Position numbers and translations under genes: made by a program. A stretch of DNA of 64,000 nucleotides, from the NCBI GenBank assembly GCA_025677815.1, contig JAIXMP010000013.1, forward strand, positions 248,001 through 312,000, given 5' to 3'. Numbering within the stretch: position 1 is the stretch's first letter; each line of letters opens with the position of its first letter. Below are positions 35,778 through 47,686 of this stretch, piece after piece. The stretch comes from Phascolomyces articulosus (Eukaryota; Mucoromycota; Mucoromycetes; Mucorales; Lichtheimiaceae). The notes beneath the pieces were generated by a model. The model was not told where the DNA came from and made no database searches. It saw nothing but the letters and a program-made list of their open reading frames with translations.

Positions 35778-37934
35778 TTACAAGCCAACATTGATCTTGA
35801 CGGCCTTGACTTGGTAGTAGTTTTCCTATATTAATAAAAAAAAATGTGGTGGTGAATATAACATGTTCAAAAAAGAATGGCTACATATGTAAAATGTGCA
35901 AGTCAACTTACTAAGGCATACTCGCCGTTCTCTCTACCAATACCACTTTGCTTGTAACCACCGAATGGTGTGTTGTAGTCAAGTTCGTTGTAACAGTTGA
36001 CCCCTTGAATTAACAAAAAAAGCAACATTAATAAAAGATATAATAAATCATCATTGGAGACAGATAGTTAAGAAAGTATTATTGACTACTTACAGACTGT
36101 GCCTGCTTCCAATCGGTTGGCAACGGTAACAGCACGAGTAATGTTCTGAGTAAAGACAGCAGCAGCAAGACCATAGGTAGTATCGTGTGCTTTGTCAATG
36201 ACATCATCAACATCCTTGAACTTGGAAACTGCAACGACAGGACCGAAGATTTCCTCTTGCATAATCTTCATACTACCCTTGACATCTATATATGTGTATG
36301 AACATGACTCAATCAGTCTAAATCCCATGATAATAACATATGTTTTTTGTTCCTTCCTTTTTTATCCCATTTCATAATAAAGAACCTTATACATACCAGT
36401 GAACACAGTAGGTTCAATGAAATATCCAGAGTCACCTAGTCGATTACCACCCATGAAGCAGGTAGCACCTTCTTCCTTACCAGTCTTGATATAGCTCATG
36501 ATACGATCAAATTGAACTTGTGATACTTGAGGACCTTGGAAGGTATCTTGGTCAAATGGATCACCGACCTTGGTCTTGCTAGTGTATTCCTTGAAACGTT
36601 CCAAGAACTTGTCATAAATACCTTCTTGAACAAAGATTCTGGTTCCAGCACAGCAACATTGACCATGGTTGAAGAAGACACCCTTGTGTGCCCAAGCAAC
36701 TGCTTGATCGAGATCAGCATCATCGAAAATAATGTTGGGGGACTTGCCACCCAATTCAAGAGTAATCTTCTTCAAGTTGGATTCAGAAGAAGCTTTCATG
36801 ATCATACGACCAACGGCAGTGGAACCAGTAAATGCAACCTTACCAACCTTTGGATGACGTGCAAGTTTATCGCCAGCGATAGCACCATAACCAGTAATGA
36901 TATTGATAACGCCAGGAGCTATACAAAAAGAAAAAAAAAGGATTTTTTTTTAGAAAATAAGATACTGTTGGGTGATGAACTTGAAAAAGCCACTTACGGA
37001 AACCGGCCTCCTTGATGAGTTCAGCCAACTTTAAAGCAGACAAAGGTGTGATTTCAGAAGTCTTAAGGACAACAACATTGCCAGTACAGAGAGCAGGACC
37101 CAATTTCCAACCAGCCATCATGAGAGGGAAGTTCCTAAAAGATACAAATAACACTGTTAGATAAATAGCATCTAAGGATAAAGATGGTAGAGAAAGAGAA
37201 AAACTCACCATGGGATGATGGCAGCACAGACACCAATGGGTTCATGACGGGTATAAGACAACTTGCCTTCAGTTTCAATGACCTTACCGTGCAACTTGTC
37301 AGCAAAGCCAGCGAAATAGCGAAGTGTCTTGGAAACTTCAGGAATATCATAACCCTTTGAGAATGCGATGCCCTTGCCATTGTCCAGAGTTTCAATCTTT
37401 GCAATTTCATCCACGTTAGCATCAATCAAGTCAGCAAGCTTATGCATCAAGCGTGCACGGTCACGAGAAGGAGTCTTGCTCCAAACTTCTCTGTATGCTT
37501 TTTCGGCGGCATCCACAGCAGCATTGACTTGAGCTTCTTCGGCTATTTATATACATTTAGAAAAAACGCGTTTTTGTTATAGTGATCAAACATGCCATCA
37601 ATAGAGCATTTTGTATTATTGTAATGTGGATGGAATAATAACTTACCAGCTTGGACAGCACAGATCTTTTCACCATTAGTAGGATTGATAACATCAATGG
37701 TATTGGCACCTTCGACAAATTCATTGTTGATAAAGAGACCAGTGTTGACTATCGGTAGTAGTAATAGCGGAATGTTAATTAGTTTCCATATTCTCCCAGG
37801 CCCCATCCACTTGGTTTTTTTCTTCCAAGACTGTGGATTCCTTTTTAAACATTTAGAGAACCAATAATAGATTACTTACAAGAAAGCTTATCACCCTTGG
37901 AGGTAATGACTTCGGTAGCAAAATTGACGGTCAT
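35778..37934 (-). CDS. NAD(P)+-dependent aldehyde dehydrogenase (493 aa)
   Basis: Exons in transcription order: 37934-37880, 37748-37647, 37542-37209, 37134-36998, 36918-36397, 36285-36094, 36003-35912, 35825-35778, in frame to TAA. The protein is a typical class 1/2-type [13 protein letters not shown] near the start; [10 protein letters not shown]; the conserved [13 protein letters not shown] and [28 protein letters not shown] (cofactor site); LELGGKSP with the general-base Glu; [11 protein letters not shown] with the catalytic Cys (middle of the three); [13 protein letters not shown]; and [16 protein letters not shown]. It oxidises aldehydes (for example acetaldehyde) to acids. No clear mitochondrial presequence is seen (MTVNFATEV start), so it is probably cytosolic. 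A decayed tandem copy lies 1.3 kb downstream. CCAAT and TATA elements lie just upstream. Confidence 0.96.
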
Positions 37935-38030
37935 GTTTGTATATATTGTTATTTGTTCAAAAAAAAGTTGTTGTGAGGAATAAAGAAAAGAGAAGAAGCG
38001 AATGTGGGAAATTAACGGGTTTTTATAGGG

Positions 38031-38037
38031 AGAATAT
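38031..38037 (-). promoter_or_regulatory. TATA box (with adjacent CCAAT) of the ALDH gene
   Basis: TATAAAA on the minus strand 97 bases before the ATG, with CCAATATT immediately upstream (38043-38050). C-rich CCCCACCCCC near 38.15 kb could be a stress-type (CCCCT-like) site, but it is only suggestive. Confidence 0.55.
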
Positions 38038-38544
38038 TGGTCTCCCACGACCTTGAAAAACCAAGAACTTTAAATTGATGTGTTTCTCTTTTGGCTGTGC
38101 GTGTGCTCTTTTACTTGAAATTGTTTTGGATTCATTTCAGATCCCCACCCCCAATGAATTCGCGTGATTATGCGCGATTTTTTGTGTAAACTAACACCAA
38201 ATACTCTTTAAGATACTATTTTAAAAAAATATTCACACATACTTTTTTTAAACATGGGGTCGTGGGGATAGGTTCATTATTCTTTTTTATAGTGTCAAGA
38301 TGAGAATATTTTACTATATTCTCTTATTGAAGAAGTAACTCTTTTCCTGCAAATAATGAAAATGCGTGTCTTGTGTTACTTTTTAATAGTCCGAATTACC
38401 CGAAAGCATAAAGGGGATGCGTGCAGCATGCTTTTTTTGCATATTATATGCTTAGGATGGTCGACATATAATATATTATAAATGAACAACAGCAACAAGA
38501 AGTGTCCTTTATGCATTTTAGAACAGTTTTTCATCTATTATCCT

Positions 38545-38546
<2 letters not shown>

Positions 38547-38576
<30 letters not shown>
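38547..38576. repeat. (AT)15 microsatellite
   Basis: About fifteen uninterrupted AT units. Confidence 0.9.
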
Positions 38577-38582
<6 letters not shown>

Positions 38583-39692
38583 AAAGTTGTTCATTTTTCC
38601 CTCTTTTATTATATATTTATAATAAGCCAACGGCAGAAGCAATCAAATAATACTTGTCTGTTTCAGATTTTTGTCTCTCTGGAGGAACTATCTTGCCTTC
38701 AAGTTGTGCTTATGGAGAACGAAAATGTTTTGGTTTTTCAATAAGTTTTTTTACATATTAAGTTGAATTTAATAATATTTTATACATTATAACGTTCCTT
38801 TGCGCAACGCGTGGTACTGCTTGGCTTTACATCAATTAATTTATCATTAATGATTGTGTGGTGGTTGCATCGATGATAAAAAAAGCATCGTCTCATTTTT
38901 GTTGGGGTGATCTTGTGCTAATTGTTTACATTTTTTTTATTACTATAAATAAATATAGACTAACTTGCAGAAATGAGTTGTTGAAACGAATTTATGTCGT
39001 TTTTTAATAAACAAATCGATCAACTTATAACAAAAAATAATACGGACCATCGTCGTATGATGCTAACGGCTGTTGTTTTTTTATAGAATACAGGTGGGAT
39101 GGGTTATTAACAATAGCACGTACCAACAAAATGGAAACATTCCATATATTTAAGGTTAACTGCACAGTATGTCTATAAATGGAGAGCTTTATAATCACCT
39201 ACTTATTTATACGCTACACCGAGTACTTCGGACAATGGCATTCAAATATTCTATTATATACTATTTTATATAATATCATATCAATATCAAACATTTGTTC
39301 AACTGTCTTATAATATTGAACTTCATTTTATTTTGTCATCAAGGAGTAGTTCATTTTTCCTTGGGAAGAGAAGAGAAAAACATCCATTTCCTTCTGTGTG
39401 ACTTACTCTGAGATTTTTGTTATGCAACCAGCCATTTATGTAACACAATGTCCTTATTTAGTTTATTTGCGACATTGGGCGTTTTTAAACTTGGCAACTT
39501 AACACACCTAAAAAAAAGATGGTGATTGTGTAGATCTAATTATGATCATTTTCTCACCTATTGTATTTCATTAAGCTCAATTAACTTGCTACTATGTATT
39601 TGGTGATATATTATAATATAATATGGTATAGATCGATTCGTGGCTGAATATATTTTTTTTATACATGATTGAAAAAGATTTGAAAGACTGCC

Positions 39693-39812
39693 AAAATCAA
39701 AAGACAAGATGTCAACATGACCTTATTGATTCTCTTTTAAACACTATCCAACATGACTTTAATTGATACATGGTGTCATGTTGAACTCTTTTAAAGTTTT
39801 ATTTTTGATTTA
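39693..39812. repeat. imperfect inverted repeat with three AACATGAC copies
   Basis: TCAACATGAC (39712-39721) is repeated perfectly inverted as GTCATGTTGA (39775-39784), with outer partial arms (AAATCAAAA versus TTTTGATTT). A direct copy of CAACATGAC lies between them (about 39749). It could be a small degraded foldback element. Confidence 0.4.
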
Positions 39813-40317
39813 AAATATGAAATTCGTGTGACACCAAAATTCTGTAAAAAAAAAGATAGGATATTCGTCTTGCTAATCCATCAAGGCACCATTCCAAAAA
39901 TAGTTTCAAATGTAGTAGATCCATCACGATAATTTGTTTGTTTAATGTTTTATTCAATGATATAAGTCATCAGATTCTAATCAGTTTTTTTTTTCTACTT
40001 CCATCAAATCATGCAGAAAACATAAAAGTTATAAACCGTGGGTAACAAATTGTATTACCAAACAAAACATCTTGAGAGAAAATTTATATATTACAACAGA
40101 TATCATCAGCTGTTTATATTATACTTTTTTTATACAGAGAAATAATAAATTATTACACGTACGAAGCGAACAATGAATTCCGGGGATGTGGGAATAGGTG
40201 TTGAGAAACTTTTTTTATACTGTGTGTGTGTGTATATATATATACATGTGATGTTGATACGAAAAAGAAACATCTGTTCTCACTCAATCTATAACCAGAG
40301 AGAGGATGAGAAAAAGT

Positions 40318-40992
40318 TTATCGTGGTCTTCGTATTAATAATTCAATATCAAGTCCCAATTTTTCACGACAAATGGTACGATACTCTTGAAAATGTGCTT
40401 TCACTTGTTCTACTTCATGATCCAGTGCTGCAAAAGTTGTTATAATTTGTACTGCTGATTGCTCCGTTTCTCGGGTATAGTAAACTACTTCCATCATACA
40501 TAAAACTTCATGTGGATTGCTTGGCAATGAACCAGGATAATCAAGAATTTTTGCAAGTGTTGGCTCGGAAATCACTTGTTGGTCACTATTCTTGTTGCTG
40601 CTAATACTACTATCCACAGGTGATAACAAGGGTTGGACAATATCTTTTTGATCTTTGTGATACACAATAAAACATCCTTGTAAACTTATTTCTGGACTTG
40701 AGACATTGCCTTTAATTTCAACCATTTCGATACCACGAGGTAAAAGATCATCTTTGAATACTTGATCAAGGACGTGTTGCTTGTAAAGCCGTGCCACAGC
40801 ATGAGGAAGATCAATGAGAACACAAGGTTTCAATCCAGCGATCAAGAATCCCATTTCACCAAAAAGGTATGCGTCATGAAGATCTTGCATGGCTAACAAT
40901 TGCTGTTGATCTGGTTGCAAAACATTATAAAAGAACTGATCTTCCAACTGTTTATAATGGTGTACGAATGTTGCATCGTTGTGTAATAACAT
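40318..40992 (-). CDS. uncharacterised protein, 224 aa
   Basis: Single exon. The frame opens at 41016 (MITFIFYR...), but the start at 40992 (MLLHNDATFVHHYKQL) is preferred because the preceding bases (TTTTATTTTTTACAG) look like a 3' splice site or leader. The composition is that of an ordinary globular soluble protein: an N-terminal helical stretch, a hydrophobic core segment (FLIAGLKPCVLIDLPHAV), a central acidic/Ser linker (about 135-150), and a C-terminal amphipathic helix ending in LLIRRPR. I do not recognise a family and assign no function. It lies 392 bases downstream of the PDR transporter on the same strand. Length and mixed composition argue that it is real; an upstream non-coding exon is possible. 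Confidence 0.65.
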   Translation of the reverse strand: MLLHNDATFVHHYKQLEDQFFYNVLQPDQQQLLAMQDLHDAYLFGEMGFLIAGLKPCVLIDLPHAVARLYKQHVLDQVFKDDLLPRGIEMVEIKGNVSSPEISLQGCFIVYHKDQKDIVQPLLSPVDSSISSNKNSDQQVISEPTLAKILDYPGSLPSNPHEVLCMMEVVYYTRETEQSAVQIITTFAALDHEVEQVKAHFQEYRTICREKLGLDIELLIRRPR

Positions 40993-41384
40993 TCTGTAAA
41001 AAATAAAAGTTATCACCCATTCCGAGAATTACAAGCGGGTTGCCAAATAAAAGAAATTTGCTTTACCACCAGTATCCTATTCATTTGAGTGACTTGACAT
41101 TATATAAGGAACAACGAAAAGTATTATTATTTTGCAACATGAATGAGTGCTTTTTTATTATATTTTTGCGTGTGCTAATATTTTACATGCGATGATGATA
41201 TCTAAATTAAATTGAAAAAAAAAGAAGAACTAAAAGTGTACATATCTAATAACAAGATCTTTAAATGTATGAAAAACAAAGGAAATAATAAAAGGGGATT
41301 TGTTTGTTGTACGTGAGAAGAAGGAAATTATATGAGAATGATAAGAAATGTGAAATAAAAAAAGGGAAAAAAAGAAATAATAAT
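40993..41384. other. spacer between the PDR transporter and the uncharacterised gene
   Basis: No gene seen. It must hold the PDR transporter's 3' end and the promoter of the 40.3-kb gene. A possible 5'-UTR intron (minus strand, GTAAAG... to ...TTACAG at 40994) can be drawn but is unproven. Confidence 0.5.
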
Positions 41385-44300
41385 TTAACGTCTGGGCTTA
41401 CGGAAGAGCCAGACGAAGAACATGAATGCTAAAGTGTTGAAGACCCAGAAAGCAAGTAAGACACCCCAATCACGGTAACGGTTATCAAAGGTCCAACCAA
41501 GTTGAGAATAGAAATCGTCACCATAATTGAAAGGACAGTATTGACAAAGTTCAGTACTATTCAAAGATTCTTCACGGAGATAACCAGGTCCACCAAGGTC
41601 AAAGAATTCTTGGGTGTATTGTTCACAAGTTTGACCAGGTGGAGGATGATAAGCAAGGATATCTTCATCCTTACAATGGACCTTGAAACCATCCAATTCA
41701 TTGACAACGAAACCTTCGATCAGGTAATGGTAAGGATCCAGCCAATACATCCAAGATCTCCAGAAGTAAGGCATGGCATCGGGTGCTTGCATAATACCGG
41801 CGAACAAGATAAGGATCGAAGAGAAGAAAGGATTGATAACGGCAGCCATAGTAGGTGTAGTAGAGAAGGCAGCAATCAAAAGACCGAAAGAAATGGAGAA
41901 ACCCAAGAAAGTACCGAACAACAAGAAGAAGTAACCGACACGATCAGAGGTATTTTGAAGACCGGCAGTCCAGTAGAAACAAAACATGAACAGGGCATCA
42001 AAGATCCAAATATAAGGCAATTCAACAGCAACACAGGATAAGGCAAATGGAGCCCAACCATAGTACTTGGAAGCATGTTCACGTCTAAACCATTGACGTT
42101 CTTCCATGAAACGGGGTTGTACCAAGACAATAAGAGAGTTAGCCATAATAAGAGTACAGAAAATACAGAACAAACGGTTTTCCATATCATAAGCAGCAGA
42201 ACCGAGCTTCCAGAAAGAGAAACCAGACATCAAAGCAATGAAAGCGACTTTGATAAGACGACCGACATTGTAAGAAGGCGAACGCCAGTAAGAGACATTC
42301 ATACGCTTGTAGACAATCCAACATTGTTGGACAAAGTTCAAAGAATAGTTGGGAGGATTCTTCTTTTGGTTTTGATCGACTTCATTATGAATAGTTTCCA
42401 ATTCGTTTTCAAGGTCCTTGGCATTTTGGGAGTGAGCCCAGATTTCAGCCCAATCAGCTTGAGCAACCCCAGCGGTACCAGCACCGACCACTTCCAAAAT
42501 GTATTCAGCAGGATTAGCACTAGGGGAACACTTGGAGGCACCATTGGATTCGAAATATTCAATCATGGTCTTGGAATCTTCACCAATTTCACCATGGTAA
42601 GCGGTACGACCACCACGGACCAAAAGCAAAATGTGATCAAAGTAACTGAAAAGAGTAGCGGAAGGTTGATGGATGGTACACAAGACGGGCCAACCAGCAT
42701 CGGCAAGTTTACGAATGAAACGAATAATGTTGAAAGAGGATTGAGCATCAAGACCAGAAGTAGGTTCATCCAAGAAGAGCAATTTGGGCTTGGCAACCAA
42801 TTCAACACCAATGGTAAGACGCTTACGTTCTTCAACAGAAATACCCTTGTTACCATTAGGAGGACCAATAAGAGCATCAGCAATGTTTTCCATTTCCAAA
42901 AGTTCGATAATTTGTTCAACATAGGCATCCTTTTCTTCCTTCGGGACACTGGAAGGTTGACGCATGTAGGCAGAGAATTTCAAAGCTTCACGGACAGTAG
43001 CATTGGGGTTGTGGATATCCATTTGTTCACAATAACCAGTAATACGTTCAAAATCACTGAAAAGCTTTTCGCTGTTCATGTACATACGTCCTTCAATTTT
43101 ACCAATGGTTTTACGTTGAGAAAGAACATCAAGAAGAGTGGTTTTACCAGCACCAGAAGAACCCATAAGAGCAGTCAAGTGGCCAGGTCGAACAATACCA
43201 CACACATCGTTAAGCAATTGACGGTGGCCACCCTTGACAGGGACAGTGTAATCAATGTGTTGCCAGGAGAAAGTGGTACCATCAGTGACGGCATCCAATT
43301 TATCATCAGGACGGTTGGCACGCTTTTCAGCGAGAGCAGCGGCATCTTCAGTTGGAGCACGGTTACGCTTGTAAACCTTGACTTGGGAACCGCCACCGCT
43401 ACCAATGCTCAAATATTCCATAGAGAGGGCAGTGACAACAGTGAACAAGAGGAAGAACAAGACAACGGCAACGAAATCAATCCAGCGTTCCCAAGTGTTG
43501 TAACCAAACTTGGCCTTAAGATAGTCATCACCATAAACAAAGTCAGCACCAGGTTCACCACCCACAACACTGCATGCCTTGTAAGCTTGATCAGTGTAGG
43601 AGGGACCGACAGGGATAGAGTTACCAGCACCTTCGCAAGTAAAGTAGTTACCATGGACTTCGTTGGAAATGATAGCCTTGAAAGAGTATGCAAGAGGATT
43701 GATCCAGTAGATCCACATAAGCCATGGATGCATGTGGTTGTAACCAATCAAATAACCGGAGTAGATAAGCATAGCAATCATAATGGTACTAGAAGCTTGT
43801 GAGGCAAGGAAAAAGTTGGGGGAGAAAGAACCAAACATACGGAAGAAACCGTTCATACACAAGTTGATAAATACCAAGTTGATCAAGTATGTAAAGTACT
43901 ATTTTTTCCAATAAAATAAAGTCAGTATATCATTATTATTATTATCCTCCTAAGAGAGGAGGAAATGTAAAACAAAAAGAATATATTACACACCTGACCG
44001 GCAGTTAAGTTAAGACCAGCGATAAAGTACACGCAAAGTTGGAAAACGATGACTTGAATGAAGGCGAGGGGAATATCAGCTGCTACTTGAGCAACATAGT
44101 AGAAAGCTGGGCGATATAAAGAGAAGCCTTTGTGTTTTTCAAGAACACCACGACCTTGCATAAAGGTAGCGAGTTCGGATTGTGAGATAAGCGAGTTGAA
44201 AGTCAAACTGAAGAAAAGGAAACCACCACGGGAGAAAAGACCAGAGGCAGCGTGAGGCATTTTATAGAATACAGAGGCCATGATAACACCCTTAACAATG

Positions 44301-46024
44301 ACACCACCGAAACGGGAAACAAGAGCACCCTTATCACCTATTCAATACATAAAAAAAATTGGATGAGTATGAAGAGTGACTATAGATAAAAAAAAAGTAT
44401 AAGTTCACCTACCATAAATAAGTTGGAATTGACGAATAGTAAGGGCCTTGATTTGTTGGAAAGCGCTAGCAGTGAAAGGAGAATGTTTAGCAGCACGCTT
44501 AGAATGAGCTTCTTCAACGGCTTGACGGAAAGCAACGTCAGGACGAGTTTGAGCAACTTCATTTTCATATTCAGCCAAACCAGCCATCATTTGCTTGTAA
44601 ATATCAGATCGCTTATAAGCATCTTCGAATTCAATAGGAGTAACAGGACATTTTTCTTCAAAACCGGGACGGTATTCACGTTCTTGCATGTTGGAAATAC
44701 CAGTTAAGAAATCAGGAGTAGATTTACGGGAAGGACAGAAGAAACCAAGCTCTTCAAAGTAAGGCTTAGCCTGGGAAACAGGACCAAAATAGATACAATG
44801 ACCATCGTATAAGACCATGGTATTATCGAAAAGGTTGAAAATATTATCGGAAGCTTGGTAAAGCGTAGCAACAGTTGTCTTTTTAAGAATATCAGTCATA
44901 ATACGAAGTGAACGGATGTAATCAAGGGCAGAAGCGGCATCTAGACCACGAGTGGAACAATCCCAACAGTTGATACAAGATCCAGTAGTCATTTGTTCAG
45001 CAATAGTAAGACGTTTACGTTCACCACCAGAAAGACCACGAACAAATTCGTTACCAACCATGGTATCCATTTGCTTAGTCAAACCAAGCATGTTACCGAG
45101 CATGTAAATCATGTTACCAATGAAATTCTTGGAGCTTTCGCCTTGAAGGCGTTTACCAGGAGTCTTTAAACGCAAAGTAAAGGTCAATGTTTGTTTGGCA
45201 GTCAATGTAGGATAATTGATATCTTCTTCTTGATTGTAACAGACTTCACCCTTGTAGATTTTACCAAATTCAACAGCATCAATACCACCATACTTGACAT
45301 CACCTTCAATACTAGTGAAACCCTTGCGCATATCAGAAAGAATACGTAAAAGAGTAGTACAACCAGCACCAGGACGACCAAGGACAAGTACCATTTGACC
45401 AGGTTTACAATACATATTGATATTATTCAAAATGGTACGATCATGACCTAATTTACGATTCCAGTTCCAGAACTTGAAAGTCTTTTCTGCAACTGTAGCA
45501 AGAGTAGGAATCCATTCAGCATCAGCACCAAGACCCTATTTACATTGGGGGGAGGAGGAGAGAGGGTATCAGTAAAAAAAAATACTTGTGTAGCAAAGAA
45601 CGGAAAAATATTTTAAGCATTAAAAAAAGAAAAGTAGAAAATTTACCTTGACTGTTAAATTTTTTGCTACAAGACCAAGATGTTTGGGTTGAAAAGATTC
45701 TTCATTTTGTTTTCTGTCGATACCAGAGAGATAATCAGTCAAATCAAAACGTTCAACAGCGCCCTTTTCAGCTTCACCTCCTTGAGCATTAATCGTTGAT
45801 TGCTTGGTAAGTTCGCGACGCATTTCTTCGTATTGACTCATAGCTTCGTTGTAGTCAACAGCATTACCATTTCGTTCGCCGAAACCACCAGCACTGCTCT
45901 TTTGACGTGTAAGAGGAGTACCATTTGCATCAGCATTATCGTCACTATCGTTATTGTTGTTATTAGCGTGAGGGTCTTGATCCCTCCACGGCTGTGGCTG
46001 TCGTTCAAATGGTTCAGTATCCAT
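41385..46024 (-). CDS. PDR-type full-size ABC transporter (ABCG, 1452 aa)
   Basis: Exons in transcription order: 46024-45647, 45535-44413, 44337-43994, 43898-41385, in frame to TAA. The layout is (NBD-TMD)x2, as in Pdr5/Cdr1/Snq2. NBD1 has the fungal-type Walker A GRPGAGCTT (about 179-187), signature VRGLSGGERKR, and the degenerate Walker B CWDCSTRGLD normal for PDR proteins. NBD2 has canonical GSSGAGKTTLLD, degenerate ISVEERKRLTIG and LLFLDEPTSGLD. TMD1 and TMD2 each have six predicted helices; the extracellular loop before the last helices of TMD2 is Cys/Pro-rich (HPPPGQTCEQYTQ). The N-terminus is hydrophilic (Asn/Asp-rich). Such plasma-membrane pumps export azoles, sterols and other hydrophobic compounds. 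Exon 2 ends TATG|GTAGGT; the alternative GTGAAC donor 4 bases downstream breaks the frame. Confidence 0.96.
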
Positions 46025-46090
46025 AAGTATGTTGAAACGAAAGACAAAGAAAAAAAAAAAAAACTTAAACTGGGGTCTTGATCAAGCAGG

Positions 46091-46098
46091 TATTTATA
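46091..46098 (-). promoter_or_regulatory. TATA box of the PDR transporter
   Basis: TATAAATA on the minus strand about 67 bases before the ATG at 46024. Confidence 0.5.
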
Positions 46099-47686
46099 TT
46101 CTTTCAAAATAAAAAATTCATCCATGTTGAATCAACCTTTTGGCTTGCTGGAAGTAAAATAATTACCCATGGAAGGAAGCTTGATGGTCGCTGATTGTCA
46201 AGGATTTCCTTATTTAGTAGGTCGGAAGAACAAAAATGCTTCGACTGCTTGAATTATTATCCATTATCACAGAAATTTAACATTGTGAATTACCCGAATA
46301 CATATTTTAATTATTATGGAAAAATATTTCCATTTGAGTATAAATCTGCTATGACGACGGCGACGACGATGATGGTGATGATATGTTAATGAAGAGTTTA
46401 TTTACGTAAAAAGATCAATTACTATATTGTCCATTGAATGTTTCATTTTTTTTCTGTTAAAAGTCAATACAATAACCTATAAGATTGATTTCCACCCCTT
46501 TTTTCTTTTACTATCTCAAACCAATTATTGAAACTGGATAATAAATTTAACACCTTCAAGTAAAGATATGCTCATGATACTGGTTTGTATGACCAAGTAT
46601 TATCTTCAAGTCCTGAATGAAATATACCAAGGATGGATCAAAACTATCAGCACGTGCCCCAATGTTAAAAAAAAGAGGGAAAATATTGCGCCGTTGTTTA
46701 TTAAAATGTAATCACAAATTCTTTGATTCTTATAGTCTTCTTCTACTTCTTGTTCTTTAATTATATTTATAATAAATGACTTTCATCGATACACAAGATA
46801 CTTTTCATTCAATATTTGAATCTACAAAAACTAAAACATTTTGAATGTGGTAAATGATAATAAATCCCGGATCGTACATAGAAAATACCAAAAAGCTGAT
46901 ATTGAATGTTGAGTTTTACATCGGAATAGCACCGGCTAAATTTGCAGCACACGCACGTTCCACAAGAGAGGATCCATAAAACATTCAAAGTCCAAGTCGA
47001 TCCGAATAAATTATTAATGCTCTGGCCGGGAATACGGATCAACCGAGTTGAACTTTATGTTAAAAGAAGATATACTTCTTTTAAACTTGTTTAGATGTAA
47101 AGGAGGGTCATATGTAGTTGAAAAGAGTTGGTACAAAATAGCATATAACTTGAAATGGATAAATTATAGCAACAAGTATTATTATCAAAAAAAGATATAT
47201 TTCAAAAAACCTCCTTATATATTTATTATATATCGATTTAATTTTTTTGATCTGATTTCTTGAATCATGTAGCAAGAAGAGAGAAAGGAACTTGAATCAG
47301 ATGAAACTCAGGGCAGTTAAAATGGTTTTTTCCGCTGGTTGAATAATATTAGACGAAATCCTGGGTATAATCAATAAAATAATGTTATCATCACATGAGC
47401 AATTCTATAATATATAATGTCATATTTATGTAGTATGTCATTGTAATATAAATAATGTTCTATATATATGTCATAGAAACCGGAGTGGTTAAAGAAAATG
47501 CAGGGTTAAAGAACTCCCGCTGGCTCGACTTTTACGCGACGAATCCTGATTTTTTATGCAGTTTTTGGCCTTCACCTAATCCCGCAAATTCTTCCGTGTC
47601 CCAAAGGCATTTTCCTTATTCGGAGAGAAAATGAAAGACAAAGGAAATAGAAACTCAGGATTGCCTTTTATAAAAATAACAAAAAT
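46099..47686. other. 1.6-kb divergent promoter region (PDR pump / J-protein)
   Basis: No gene seen. No perfect yeast-type PDRE was noticed. A stretch around 47.48-47.55 kb has weak resemblance to tRNA A and B boxes but no cloverleaf. Confidence 0.55.

Larger units (their letters stand above)
38051..40317. other. 2.3-kb spacer upstream of ALDH
   Basis: No gene seen. It contains a long (AT)n run at 38547-38576 and an imperfect inverted repeat around 39.69-39.81 kb (separate entry). Confidence 0.6.

Noticed and set aside
42075..43802. 575-codon open frame on the plus strand
   Set aside because: It is antisense to the last exon of the PDR transporter. The biased codon use of that highly conserved gene leaves the opposite strand open. 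The translation is Thr/Ser/Asn-rich with no motifs.
44403..44412. GTGAAC donor for PDR exon 2
   Set aside because: It puts the next exon out of frame with an immediate stop. The upstream GTAGGT donor restores IYGDKGALVSRFGG, as expected for the family.
47479..47555. tRNA-like A box (GGAGTGGTTAA) and B-box-like CGACGAATCC
   Set aside because: No acceptor stem, anticodon stem or T-stem pairing can be drawn, and the B box departs from consensus. At best it is a decayed relic.
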